Shown: positions 1 to 6,848 of the stretch, piece after piece
Position numbering within the stretch: position 1 is the first letter of the stretch
How the letters are laid out: every line of letters starts with the position of its first letter
NCBI GenBank assembly: GCA_022712475.1
Contig: JALAGK010000452.1
Location: 1 to 7,243, forward strand
Direction of reading: 5' to 3'
DNA from: Enterobacteriaceae bacterium
GTDB lineage: Bacteria; Pseudomonadota; Gammaproteobacteria; Enterobacterales; Enterobacteriaceae
DNA length: 7,243 bases
The notes under the pieces: generated by a model
Database searches by the model: none
The model's input: the letters and a program-made list of their open reading frames with translations, nothing else
Told to the model about the DNA's origin: nothing
Position numbers and translations under genes: made by a program

Positions 1-35
1 AATAAAAATGCCGCCTGATAAGCAGGCGGCATTTT
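1..35 (-). terminator. Intrinsic terminator at the end of the trp operon
   Basis: A perfect 13-bp inverted repeat pairs 5-17 with 23-35 around a 5-base loop. The lower arm is GC-rich (GCCGCCTG/CAGGCGGC). On the minus strand the 3' arm runs into TTTTTATT, the U-tract expected of a Rho-independent terminator. It begins only a few bases after the trpA stop codon (39-41), the place where E. coli has its trp t terminator. The A-rich outer arm also gives a T-run on the plus strand, so it may act in both directions. What lies beyond is outside the window. Confidence 0.93.
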
Positions 36-38
36 ATT

Positions 39-848
39 TTAACTGCGGCAGGTTGCCGCTTTCATTCCCTGTACAAATGCCTTTAGTTCGGTCAGCATTT
101 GCTGTGGTTGTTGTAGATTTTTCTCAATGATTTTGACAATAGCGGAACCAGAAATTGCTCCTGCGGCGCCGGCATCGAGCGCGGCTCGTACTTGCGCGGG
201 TTCTGAGATACCAAAGCCCTGCAAAGGCGGCGCTGCGTGATATTCCGTCAACTTCTCTACCAGGTGATGCAGTGGCGTGCTGGCACGGTTTTCGGCACCG
301 GTCACGCCCGTGCGTGACACGAGGTACGTATAACCACGTCCATAAGAAGCCAGCTGGCGTAGCAGCTCATCATCGGCATTAGGCGGGCAGATGAAGATAG
401 GGGCAATCTCGTGGCGCAGCGCGGCCTGACGAAACGGTGCGGACTCTTCGACCGGTACGTCTGCCACCAGCACGGAATCAACGCCTGCTTTAGCACAGCG
501 CGCGTAAAACTCATCAATACCGCCATTCCACACCAGGTTGGCGTACATCAGAAGACCTATCGGAAGGTCCGGGTATTTCTGGCGAATCGTGGCCAGCATT
601 TCAAAACATTGCCCCGGCGTGGTACCAGAAGCGAAGGCGCGCAGGGTCGCATTCTGAATTGTCGGGCCATCTGCCAGCGGGTCAGAGAACGGAATGCCTA
701 ACTCCAGTGCATCAGCACCGCCTTCAACCAATGCATCGATGATTTTCAGCGACTGCTCAGGAGAAGGATCGCCCAGCGTCACAAAAGGAACAAATGCACC
801 TTCCTGGCGGGCAGCGAGGCGTTTAAAAAGCTGTTCGTAGCGTTCCAT
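39..848 (-). CDS. trpA: Tryptophan synthase alpha subunit
   Basis: TrpA is 269 residues long, against 268 in E. coli. It cleaves indole-3-glycerol phosphate to indole and glyceraldehyde 3-phosphate and passes indole through a tunnel to TrpB in the cytoplasmic alpha2-beta2 complex. It is a single TIM barrel. The catalytic acids Glu49 (in [10 protein letters not shown]) and Asp60 (in LADGP) are present, as are the phosphate-binding loops GFGIS and [11 protein letters not shown] near the C-terminus. The ATG at 846-848 overlaps the trpB stop by one base (TGATG). A GAGGGG ribosome binding site (856-861) lies 7 bases upstream, which suggests translational coupling that keeps alpha and beta subunits equimolar. 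It is the last gene of the operon. It appears intact and its family assignment is certain. Confidence 0.98.
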   Translation of the reverse strand: MERYEQLFKRLAARQEGAFVPFVTLGDPSPEQSLKIIDALVEGGADALELGIPFSDPLADGPTIQNATLRAFASGTTPGQCFEMLATIRQKYPDLPIGLLMYANLVWNGGIDEFYARCAKAGVDSVLVADVPVEESAPFRQAALRHEIAPIFICPPNADDELLRQLASYGRGYTYLVSRTGVTGAENRASTPLHHLVEKLTEYHAAPPLQGFGISEPAQVRAALDAGAAGAISGSAIVKIIEKNLQQPQQMLTELKAFVQGMKAATCRS

Positions 849-2041
849 CAGATTTCCCCTCGTGCTTTCAGGATGTCGTGAACGGTGAAAATGTCTTTAT
901 CGCCGCGACCGGAGAGGTTAACTACCAGTAACTGCTCTTTTTCCGGGTTTTCGCGCATCATGCGCAGCGCGTGTGCGAGAGCGTGAGAAGACTCCAGTGC
1001 CGGTAGAATGCCTTCGCGGCGACACAATATCTGGAAGGCATCCAGCGCCTCATCATCGGTAATGGAAACGTAGTCCGCACGACCGGTGCTGTTGAGATGC
1101 GCATGCTGAGGTCCGACCGACGGGAAATCCAGACCGGCGGAAATGGAATAGGACTCCTCAATCTGACCGTCATCGGTCTGCATCATGGGCGATTTCATGC
1201 CGAAATAGATGCCGACGCGTCCGTGCTTGAGCGGTGCGCCGTGCTCGCCGGTCTCAATGCCGTGCCCTGCAGGCTCTACGCCAATCAGGCGTACTGAGGT
1301 TTCATCGATAAAATCGGCAAACATGCCAATGGCATTGGAGCCGCCACCCACACAGGCAATAACCGCATCCGGCAGACGACCTTCTTTCTCCAGCCCCTGT
1401 GCTTTGGTTTCTTCGCCGATCATGCGCTGAAATTCACGCACGATAGTTGGGAATGGATGTGGACCTGCGGCGGTGCCGAGCATGTAGTGTGCTTTTTCAT
1501 AGCTGCCTGACCAGTCGCGCAGTGCTTCGTTACAGGCATCCTTGAGCGTGGCAGAACCACTATGAACAGGAATCACTTCTGCACCCATCAGACGCATACG
1601 AAACACGTTCGGCGACTGGCGCTCCACGTCTTTAGCGCCCATGTAAATGCGGCACTTCAGGCCAAGCAGGGCACAGACGATAGCCGAGGCTACACCGTGC
1701 TGACCTGCGCCGGTTTCGGCGATGATTTCCGTTTTGCCCATACGCTTAGCCAGTAGCGCCTGACCCAGCACCTGGTTAGTTTTGTGCGCACCGCCGTGCA
1801 GCAGGTCTTCGCGTTTGAGGTACAGCGTGGTACGGGTGCCTTCAGTGATATTGCGGCATTTGGTCAGCGCGGTTGGGCGGCCAGCGTAGTTTTTCAAAAG
1901 ATCGGTAAACTGCGCCTGGAATTCCGGGTCGCTCTGAGCTTCCACGAAGGCGGCTTCAAGCTGGCGCAGGGCGGGCATCAGAATTTGTGGCACGTACATG
2001 CCGCCAAATTCACCAAAATAGGGGTTCAGTAATGTGCTCAT
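848..2041 (-). CDS. trpB: Tryptophan synthase beta subunit (PLP enzyme)
   Basis: TrpB is 397 residues long, equal to E. coli. It condenses indole with L-serine to give L-tryptophan using pyridoxal phosphate. PLP Lys87 lies in GGAHKTNQ. Also present are Glu109 in AETGAGQH, the phosphate-binding GGGSN (232-236), the tunnel-gating Tyr279-Phe280 pair, Glu350 and Ser377. I chose the ATG at 2039-2041 ([16 protein letters not shown]) because it matches the family N-terminus and has an AAGGAAGAG site (2045-2053). The same frame runs open upstream to 2194, but that stretch is antisense-frame noise inside trpC. The Shine-Dalgarno overlaps the trpC stop codon, with a 10-base gap between the genes. One substitution stands out: residue 315 is His where the family QHAYL motif has Tyr. 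It is otherwise intact. Confidence 0.98.
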   Translation of the reverse strand: MSTLLNPYFGEFGGMYVPQILMPALRQLEAAFVEAQSDPEFQAQFTDLLKNYAGRPTALTKCRNITEGTRTTLYLKREDLLHGGAHKTNQVLGQALLAKRMGKTEIIAETGAGQHGVASAIVCALLGLKCRIYMGAKDVERQSPNVFRMRLMGAEVIPVHSGSATLKDACNEALRDWSGSYEKAHYMLGTAAGPHPFPTIVREFQRMIGEETKAQGLEKEGRLPDAVIACVGGGSNAIGMFADFIDETSVRLIGVEPAGHGIETGEHGAPLKHGRVGIYFGMKSPMMQTDDGQIEESYSISAGLDFPSVGPQHAHLNSTGRADYVSITDDEALDAFQILCRREGILPALESSHALAHALRMMRENPEKEQLLVVNLSGRGDKDIFTVHDILKARGEI

Positions 2042-2051
2042 AATCTCTTCC

Positions 2052-3416
2052 TTAGTAAGCTCGCAGGGTGCGAAATACCGCTGCCAGCTTGTTGGCATCT
2101 TTAATTCCGGGCGCAGATTCCACGCCTGAGTTGAAATCGAGTCCGGCGCAGCCCGCTTTTGCTGCATCCACGCAGTTATCTGCGCCAAGGCCACCTGCCA
2201 GAATCACGTTATTGAGGTTTGTCGACCCGGCCAGCAGTGACCAGTCAAAGCGCTGCCCGCTGCCGCCCTGGCCATTATCCAGCACGTAGCGTTCAACGTT
2301 GCGCAGATTGCGCGCGGGCAGTGTGTCGCCCACACTCAGCGCCTTCCAGATAGCGGTATATTCTGGGAGGGCAGCGCGAAGCGCATCAATATAAGCTTGG
2401 TCTTCGCTGCCGTGCAGCTGTAGGGCGCTCAGGCGCAGGTCCTTCGCAAGCGTTGCGGCCTGGGCTACCGGCATATCCCGGGTCACGCCGACGTAGCGCA
2501 GCGGCGCGCCAGCTATTACATTGCGTGCCTGTGCGGTATCGACAGCGCGCGGTGAAGATGGCACAAAAATCAGGCCACCGTAGATAGCACCTGCATCATA
2601 AGCTGCGCGGGCATCTTCAGCGCGTGTCAGGCCGCAAACTTTGTTTTCACCCAACAGCACCCGGCGCACCGCGGCAGGTAAATCGTCTTCTTCCATCAGT
2701 GCTGATCCAATCAGGAAGCCGTTGGCAAAATGACTTAACTCACGCACATTGGCGTAGCTGCTAATGCCGGATTCACTGATAACGGTGACATTCGGTCCCA
2801 GGCGCGGGGCAAGCTTGCGAGTACGGTTAAGGTCAACGGAGAGATCGCGCAGGTCGCGGTTGTTAATCCCCACCACTTTGGCTTCAAGACGAATAGCACG
2901 CTCCAACTCTTCTTCATTGCTGGCTTCGGTCAGCACGCCCATGTTGAGGCTGTGAGCGACAGCGGCAAGCTGACGATACTCGTCATCGTTAAGTACCGAC
3001 AGCATCAGCAGGCAGGCGTCCGCCTGGTAGTGACGTGCGAGGTAAATCTGATAGGGGTCAATGATAAAATCTTTGCACAGCACCGGCTGACTCACGATGC
3101 CACTGACAATGGGTAGAAAGTCGAAGCTGCCCTGGAAATATTTTTCATCGGTCAGCACTGAAATGGCGGAGGCGTAGTCTTTATAAACGCCCGCAATACG
3201 TGCCGGGTCGAAGTCATCACGGATAAGCCCTTTAGACGGCGAGGCTTTTTTACACTCAAGAATAAATGCCGTGCGTGTACCGGCGAGCGCGTCATAGAAA
3301 TTGCGCGTACTTGGGACTATATCATTCTGAAACGTAGCCAGGGGCTGCTGCGCTTTGCGCGCCTGGAGCCAGATAGACTTATCTTAAACAATTTTTGCTA
3401 AAACATTGTCCTTCAT
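2052..3416 (-). pseudogene. trpC: Bifunctional indole-glycerol-phosphate synthase / phosphoribosylanthranilate isomerase with in-frame stop at codon 11
   Basis: This is the trpC-trpF fusion of Enterobacterales. Its C-terminal half (from about residue 257) isomerises phosphoribosylanthranilate. Its N-terminal half closes the product to indole-3-glycerol phosphate. Reading from the ATG at 3414-3416 gives MKDNVLAKIV, then TAA (3384-3386), then DKSIWLQARKAQQPLATFQN and so on. This aligns without gaps to E. coli TrpC as I recall it (MMQTVLAKIVADKAIW). Counting the stop as one codon gives 454 positions, about the E. coli length. Key residues remain downstream of the stop: Glu54 and Lys56 in ECKKASPSKG, Lys115 in CKDF, Glu164, Asn186, Glu215, and for the isomerase Cys261 (VCGLTR) and Asp380 (VLDNGQ). 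The first standard in-frame start after the stop is GTG at 3156-3158 (Val87), so restart there would lose Glu54/Lys56. The frame is right and the decay looks recent, but a sequencing error is possible. Confidence 0.85.
3384..3386 (-). other. In-frame TAA nonsense codon in trpC (codon 11)
   Basis: On the minus strand the codons read ATT GTT TAA GAT AAG, at the position where E. coli TrpC has Ala11 between KIV and DK. The reading frame is the same before and after, so a single base substitution explains it. CAA, GAA or AAA would each become TAA with one change. No insertion or deletion is needed. Confidence 0.9.
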
Positions 3417-3423
3417 CTGTGCA

Positions 3424-4422
3424 TTATCCTCTCGATGCTAGTGCAGTAACGCGGGAATAAGCTTCACCGCTGCGCACCACTTCCAGCGCGTGGCTGGCGT
3501 TTTCGCGTAAATTCTCATGACCGTGCAGGCGCATTAACATTGCGACGTTGGCTGCCACAGCGGACTCGTGGGCAATGTCACCTTTACCTTGTAACAGGCG
3601 CGCCAGAATGTCACGGTTTTCTTCCGGTGAGCCGCCAGCCAGCGCTTCTTTAGCGTAAGGGGCAAGACCGAAGTCGGCAGCGCTCAGTTGATAGTTGTCG
3701 ATGGTACCGTTGTTAAGCTCAGATACCAGCGTCGGGGCGTGAAGAGACACTTCATCCATACCACCGCTGTGTACCACGGCTGCTCGCTGGTAACCCAATA
3801 CTTTCAGCGTTTCGGCAATGGGTTGTACTAGTTCAGCGCTATAGACACCAATCAGTGCCAGCGGAGGATGTGCCGGGTTAATCAGCGGTCCGAGCACGTT
3901 AAACAGCGTGCGCGTTTTTAGTTGCTGGCGTACCGGCATCGCATGGCGAAACCCGGTGTGATATTGCGGTGCGAACAGGAAACATACGCCCAGTTCGTCA
4001 AGCGCCTGACGTGAGGCTTCAGCGCTCATATCAAGACGGATGCCAAAGGCCGCCAGCAGGTCGGAAGAACCGGAGCGGCTGGAGACGCTGCGGTTACCGT
4101 GTTTAGCAACTTTCATCCCGCAGGCGGCAGCAACAAAGGCGCTGGCAGTTGAAATATTGATGCTATTGCTACCATCACCACCGGTGCCGACAATGTCAGT
4201 AAAGGTGTAGTCCGGGCGCGGAAACGGCTCGGCGTCGTCCAGCAGGGCGGAGGCTGCACCAGCAATCTCACGCGGGTCTTCGCCGCGTATTTTCATGCTG
4301 ATGAGCGCTGCTGCCAGCTGGCTTGGCTCCAGTTCGCCGCGCACGATAGCAGTAAACAGCGCGCGACTTTCCTCAAGGGTGAGCACTTGAGACTGAAACA
4401 GTTTTTCTAAAATCGGTTGCAT
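3424..4422 (-). CDS. trpD: Anthranilate phosphoribosyltransferase (stand-alone)
   Basis: TrpD is 332 residues long. It transfers the phosphoribosyl group of PRPP to anthranilate, the second step of the pathway. The helical N-terminal part (about 1-70) is followed by the PRPP-binding GTGGDGSNS (79-87) and KHGNRSVSS (107-115). The later motifs [13 protein letters not shown] and VHSGGMDE are typical of the family. It corresponds to the C-terminal portion of the fused E. coli TrpGD protein. Here it starts at its own ATG (4420-4422), with an AGAGGG site (4431-4436) 8 bases upstream and 17 bases after the trpG stop. That spacing puts it out of frame with trpG, so this is a true two-gene arrangement and not a broken fusion. 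The stop TAA (3424-3426) lies 7 bases before the trpC ATG. It is intact. Confidence 0.97.
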   Translation of the reverse strand: MQPILEKLFQSQVLTLEESRALFTAIVRGELEPSQLAAALISMKIRGEDPREIAGAASALLDDAEPFPRPDYTFTDIVGTGGDGSNSINISTASAFVAAACGMKVAKHGNRSVSSRSGSSDLLAAFGIRLDMSAEASRQALDELGVCFLFAPQYHTGFRHAMPVRQQLKTRTLFNVLGPLINPAHPPLALIGVYSAELVQPIAETLKVLGYQRAAVVHSGGMDEVSLHAPTLVSELNNGTIDNYQLSAADFGLAPYAKEALAGGSPEENRDILARLLQGKGDIAHESAVAANVAMLMRLHGHENLRENASHALEVVRSGEAYSRVTALASRG

Positions 4423-4439
4423 TGTGCTTTCCCTCTTTC

Positions 4440-5018
4440 TTACGCCAGCGCCCAGGCCAGTGTTTGCTCAAGCAGCGTTGCTCCCTGAGTGGTTAAAATC
4501 GACTCCGGATGAAACTGAAAGCCGCAGACCCGGTCGGCATCGTGGCGTACCGCCATGACCATGCCGTTGAATTGCGCCGTGACTTTAAGCTCCGCTGGAA
4601 TGCGGCTACCGACCAGAGAGTGGTAACGCGCTACCGGAAGCGGCGAGTTCAGCCCGGCAAACATGGCTTCGCCATCGTGCTCAACGGCAGAGGCTTTACC
4701 ATGCAGAATTTCACCGGCCTGACCAACGTAGCCGCCGTAAGCCTCAACAATGGCCTGGTGACCGAGACAAATACCGATAATCGGCAGCTTGCCGCGCAGA
4801 TGCGCAAGCAGCTCTGGCATGCAACCTGCGTCAGACGGTGCGCCTGGGCCTGGCGAGAGCATTAGCACTGGCTTTTCAAGCTCAGACAGGCGAGCCAGAA
4901 TGGTGTCAATCGCGACCTGGTTGCGGTAAATCACCACGCGGTGGCCGCTGGCGCGCAGTTGATCTACCAGGTTGTATGTAAAGGAGTCCACATTATCGAG
5001 CAGTAGAATATCAGCCAT
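4440..5018 (-). CDS. trpG: Anthranilate synthase component II, glutamine amidotransferase (stand-alone)
   Basis: TrpG is 192 residues long. It is a class I glutamine amidotransferase that hydrolyses glutamine and delivers ammonia to TrpE. The nucleophile Cys84 lies in GICLGHQ, the oxyanion-loop motif SPGPG is at 55-59, and the His170/Glu172 pair of the triad lies in FQFHPES. The protein ends with LAWALA just after the amidotransferase domain, where E. coli TrpGD continues through a linker into the transferase domain. The ATG (5016-5018) shares one base with the trpE stop (TGATG). A strong AAAGGAG site (5027-5033) lies inside the end of trpE. This coupling should balance the two subunits of anthranilate synthase. 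It is intact. Confidence 0.97.
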   Translation of the reverse strand: MADILLLDNVDSFTYNLVDQLRASGHRVVIYRNQVAIDTILARLSELEKPVLMLSPGPGAPSDAGCMPELLAHLRGKLPIIGICLGHQAIVEAYGGYVGQAGEILHGKASAVEHDGEAMFAGLNSPLPVARYHSLVGSRIPAELKVTAQFNGMVMAVRHDADRVCGFQFHPESILTTQGATLLEQTLAWALA

Positions 5019-6580
5019 CAGAAGGTCTCCTTTGCGTGATGCGCGGTGGCAATCGCACGCAATACCGCGCGCGCTTTGTTACGAGTTTCGTCGGCTTCGG
5101 CCTGCGGCACAGAATCCAGCACCACGCCAGCGCCAGCCTGTACGGTGGCAACACCATCTTCGACGTAAGCGGAGCGGATAACAATGCAGGTATCCAGGTC
5201 ACCGTGGGCCGTGAAATAACCGACTGCACCGCCGTAGCTGCCGCGACGGCATCCTTCAGCGCTGGCGATAAGCTGCATCGCCCGCACTTTAGGTGCGCCG
5301 CTCAGGGTGCCCATATTCATGCAGGCGCGATAGGCGTGCAGGGCATCAAGGTCGTGACGCAGTTCGCCAACCACACGGGAAACGAGGTGCATCACAAAGG
5401 AGTAGCGATCAACCTTGGTGAGATCGGCTACATAGCGGCTACCAGGGGTACAGATACGCGCCAGGTCATTACGGGCCAGATCGACCAGCATCAGGTGCTC
5501 AGACAGTTCTTTATGGTCGGTGCGCATCTCGAGCTCAATGCGGCTGTCGAGATCCCGGTCCAGCTCGCCGTTAGCACGACGTCCGCGCGGGCGTGTACCT
5601 GCAATTGGGTAAATCTCAATCTGGCGCTGGCGGGATTCGTACTTAAGTGAGCTTTCCGGTGAGGCGCCAAACAGCGTGAATTCGTTGTCCTGCATATAGA
5701 ACATGTACGGGCTGGGGTTACTCTTTTTCAGAACCTGATAAGCGGCAAGCGGCGACGGGCAGGGCAGGGAGAAGCGCCTTGACGGCACCACCTGGAAGAT
5801 TTCGCCGATACGAATGGCCTGCTGCATCTGGCTGACCACACGACCATATTCTTCATCGCTCTGGTTGCAGCTAAGCGCCATGTTTTCCAGCTTCTGCACC
5901 GGCAGCTCGGCGCTAATGTTGTGCATTTGTTCTGCCAGTGCAGCAATACGCTGCGTCAGACGAACGCGCTCAGCATCAAGTGGAGTGAACAGGCTTGCCT
6001 GTACGCGGGTAGATTGTTGCTGGTGGTCAACCACCAGCAGTGTTTCCGCGAGATAAAAGCAGTAATCCGGGCAGCGGTTTTCCTGGCGCAGCGCAGGCAG
6101 GTCTTCAAATCCCGCGACCAGGTCATAGGCAAACAGGCCGCCGAAGAACATCGCTTCACGCTCATCTTGCGGCACGCTGACCAGCGTCTGGAGAATACGC
6201 AGCGCGTCGAATACCGACAGCGACTGTAAGCGGCTGTCTTCATCAAGCGAGTTGTCCGGCACAGGGAAGGTCAGCTCGCGGCCTTCAGGTAAAGTGGTGT
6301 TGGTCACCTCGGATGGCAGCGCAGCATCCAGCAGAGGGAGCAGTGCGCGGCCATTTGCTGACAGCGCCTGTACAGTAACGCGGTTGCCAAGTGCCGTAAT
6401 ACGTAGTGCGCAGTCGGCCAGCAGCAGGCTTTTGAGATCGTCCTTGCTGTCAATATCGGCAGATTCCAGCAGCAACGTGGCCGGGCGTGCGCCGCACAGC
6501 TGGTGAAACAGCGCGGTGGGGTTTTCGCAATACGGGGCGGCGAGGGTAATCAGTTCCAGCGCCGGTTTTGCATGTTCCAT
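5018..6580 (-). CDS. trpE: Anthranilate synthase component I
   Basis: TrpE is 520 residues long, matching E. coli. With ammonia from TrpG it converts chorismate to anthranilate, the committed step. The LLES motif (37-40) and NPSPYM are elements of the tryptophan feedback-inhibition site in Salmonella and Serratia TrpE, so feedback control is probably kept. The chorismate-binding domain shows [52 protein letters not shown] and [10 protein letters not shown] chose the ATG at 6578-6580 ([10 protein letters not shown]) because it aligns with the E. coli start and has a GGGAAGG site (6585-6591). The frame stays open upstream to 6688, but those residues would come from the attenuator and are not a real extension. 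It is the first structural gene and is intact. Confidence 0.97.
   Translation of the reverse strand: MEHAKPALELITLAAPYCENPTALFHQLCGARPATLLLESADIDSKDDLKSLLLADCALRITALGNRVTVQALSANGRALLPLLDAALPSEVTNTTLPEGRELTFPVPDNSLDEDSRLQSLSVFDALRILQTLVSVPQDEREAMFFGGLFAYDLVAGFEDLPALRQENRCPDYCFYLAETLLVVDHQQQSTRVQASLFTPLDAERVRLTQRIAALAEQMHNISAELPVQKLENMALSCNQSDEEYGRVVSQMQQAIRIGEIFQVVPSRRFSLPCPSPLAAYQVLKKSNPSPYMFYMQDNEFTLFGASPESSLKYESRQRQIEIYPIAGTRPRGRRANGELDRDLDSRIELEMRTDHKELSEHLMLVDLARNDLARICTPGSRYVADLTKVDRYSFVMHLVSRVVGELRHDLDALHAYRACMNMGTLSGAPKVRAMQLIASAEGCRRGSYGGAVGYFTAHGDLDTCIVIRSAYVEDGVATVQAGAGVVLDSVPQAEADETRNKARAVLRAIATAHHAKETF
6018..6039. repeat. Perfect inverted repeat inside trpE containing two opposed Chi octamers
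   Basis: TGCTGGTGGT (6018-6027) is mirrored by ACCACCAGCA (6030-6039) across a 2-base centre. Each arm contains the E. coli Chi octamer GCTGGTGG, on the plus strand at 6019-6026 and on the minus strand at 6031-6038. It falls in codons for LLVVDHQQ of TrpE, so coding constraint explains part of it. Any role in recombination is inference. Confidence 0.6.
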
Positions 6581-6604
6581 AAGACCTTCCCAAATTTTGT
6601 TCAT

Positions 6605-6628
6605 AAAAAAGCCCGCGTCGTAGCGGGC
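6605..6628 (-). terminator. trp attenuator terminator hairpin (segments 3:4)
   Basis: On the minus strand GCCCGC (6623-6628) pairs with GCGGGC (6611-6616) around a TACGAC loop. Six T residues (6605-6610) follow directly. This is the terminator formed when tryptophan is plentiful. It sits about 25 bases before trpE. The attenuated leader transcript would be about 143 bases from the inferred start at 6747, close to the length known in E. coli. Confidence 0.95.
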
Positions 6629-6690
6629 CAGGTATCTGCATTGCATGCGCAAGTGCGAGCACTCTGTCCCATTCAGGAAGTGCGCCACCA
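6611..6690 (-). promoter_or_regulatory. trp leader attenuator with alternative hairpins
   Basis: Mutually exclusive pairings can be drawn by hand. Segment 1 (GCGCACTTCC, 6676-6685) pairs with segment 2 (6655-6670), through CACU with AGUG, UUCC with GGGA, and GCG with CGC. Segment 2 can instead pair as TGGGACAG (6664-6671) with CTGGCCCG of segment 3 (6624-6631), giving eight positions with one A-G mismatch and one G-U. That 2:3 antiterminator would sequester the arm needed for the 3:4 terminator. A ribosome stalled at the Trp codons (6685-6690) covers segment 1 and favours 2:3, so transcription enters trpE. The logic is that of E. coli. The pairings are my reading and no folding program was run. 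Confidence 0.88.
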
Positions 6691-6720
6691 GCGGTTATGC
6701 GTAACGGTAATGTGTTTCAT
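6673..6720 (-). CDS. trpL: trp operon leader peptide
   Basis: This short ORF encodes MKHITVTHNRWWRTS, 15 residues. It ends with the WWRTS and TGA seen in E. coli ([14 protein letters not shown]) and Salmonella. The tandem TGG codons at residues 11-12 (6685-6690) sense charged tRNA-Trp. When tRNA-Trp is short, the ribosome stalls there and the antiterminator forms. The N-terminal residues differ from E. coli, as expected since only the Trp codons and the underlying RNA are constrained. A GAAGG site (6730-6734) lies 9 bases before the ATG. The start is about 27 bases into the inferred transcript. Confidence 0.95.
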   Translation of the reverse strand: MKHITVTHNRWWRTS

Positions 6721-6749
6721 GATCAGATACCTTCATTGTGTGAACTTGC

Positions 6750-6767
6750 GTACTAGTTAACTGGTTC
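6750..6767 (-). promoter_or_regulatory. TrpR operator overlapping the trp promoter -10
   Basis: The minus strand reads GAACCAGTTAACTAGTAC. E. coli trp has GAACTAGTTAACTAGTAC, so the two differ at one base. The right half-site keeps CTAG and the left half has CCAG. The site covers the -10 hexamer, so the bound TrpR-tryptophan repressor would block RNA polymerase. trpR is not in this window. Confidence 0.9.
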
Positions 6768-6783
6768 GCGCGAATAATGTCAA
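6755..6783 (-). promoter_or_regulatory. trp operon promoter (sigma70)
   Basis: A perfect -35 TTGACA (6778-6783) is followed by a 17-base spacer and the -10 TTAACT (6755-6760). This is the same pair and spacing as the E. coli trp promoter. By analogy transcription starts at A6747, in the sequence AAGTTCAC that also opens the E. coli trp mRNA. The start point is inferred from this similarity. Confidence 0.93.
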
Positions 6784-6848
6784 TAGCGATTTTTCATTAT
6801 CAGACGGTTATGATGGTGTTTTGTGATGCGAATAATCCGGGAGACGCT

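Noticed and set aside
2042..2194. In-frame open extension of trpB into trpC
   Set aside because: The ATG at 2041 has a strong ribosome binding site and matches the TrpB N-terminus; the extra residues only read trpC DNA in another frame.
3384..3386. Frameshift as the cause of the broken trpC
   Set aside because: Residues on both sides of TAA align with E. coli TrpC in the same frame without gaps, so a substitution is sufficient.
3424..4422. Internal trp promoter (P2 of E. coli lies in distal trpD)
   Set aside because: I saw no convincing -35/-10 pair by eye in distal trpD and cannot support one without a scan.
5036..5650. 204-codon open frame on the plus strand opposite trpE
   Set aside because: It is fully antisense to conserved trpE codons and resembles no family I know; long shadow frames are common opposite GC-rich genes.
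6581..6688. In-frame open extension of trpE upstream of 6580, giving 36 extra residues
   Set aside because: It would be encoded by the attenuator hairpins, has no ribosome binding site, and lies before the conserved TrpE N-terminus.
6786..6814. Possible rnm promoter with TATGAT (6809-6814) as -10
   Set aside because: The -10 is fair, but no recognisable -35 lies 16-18 bases upstream, so I cannot support it as a feature.
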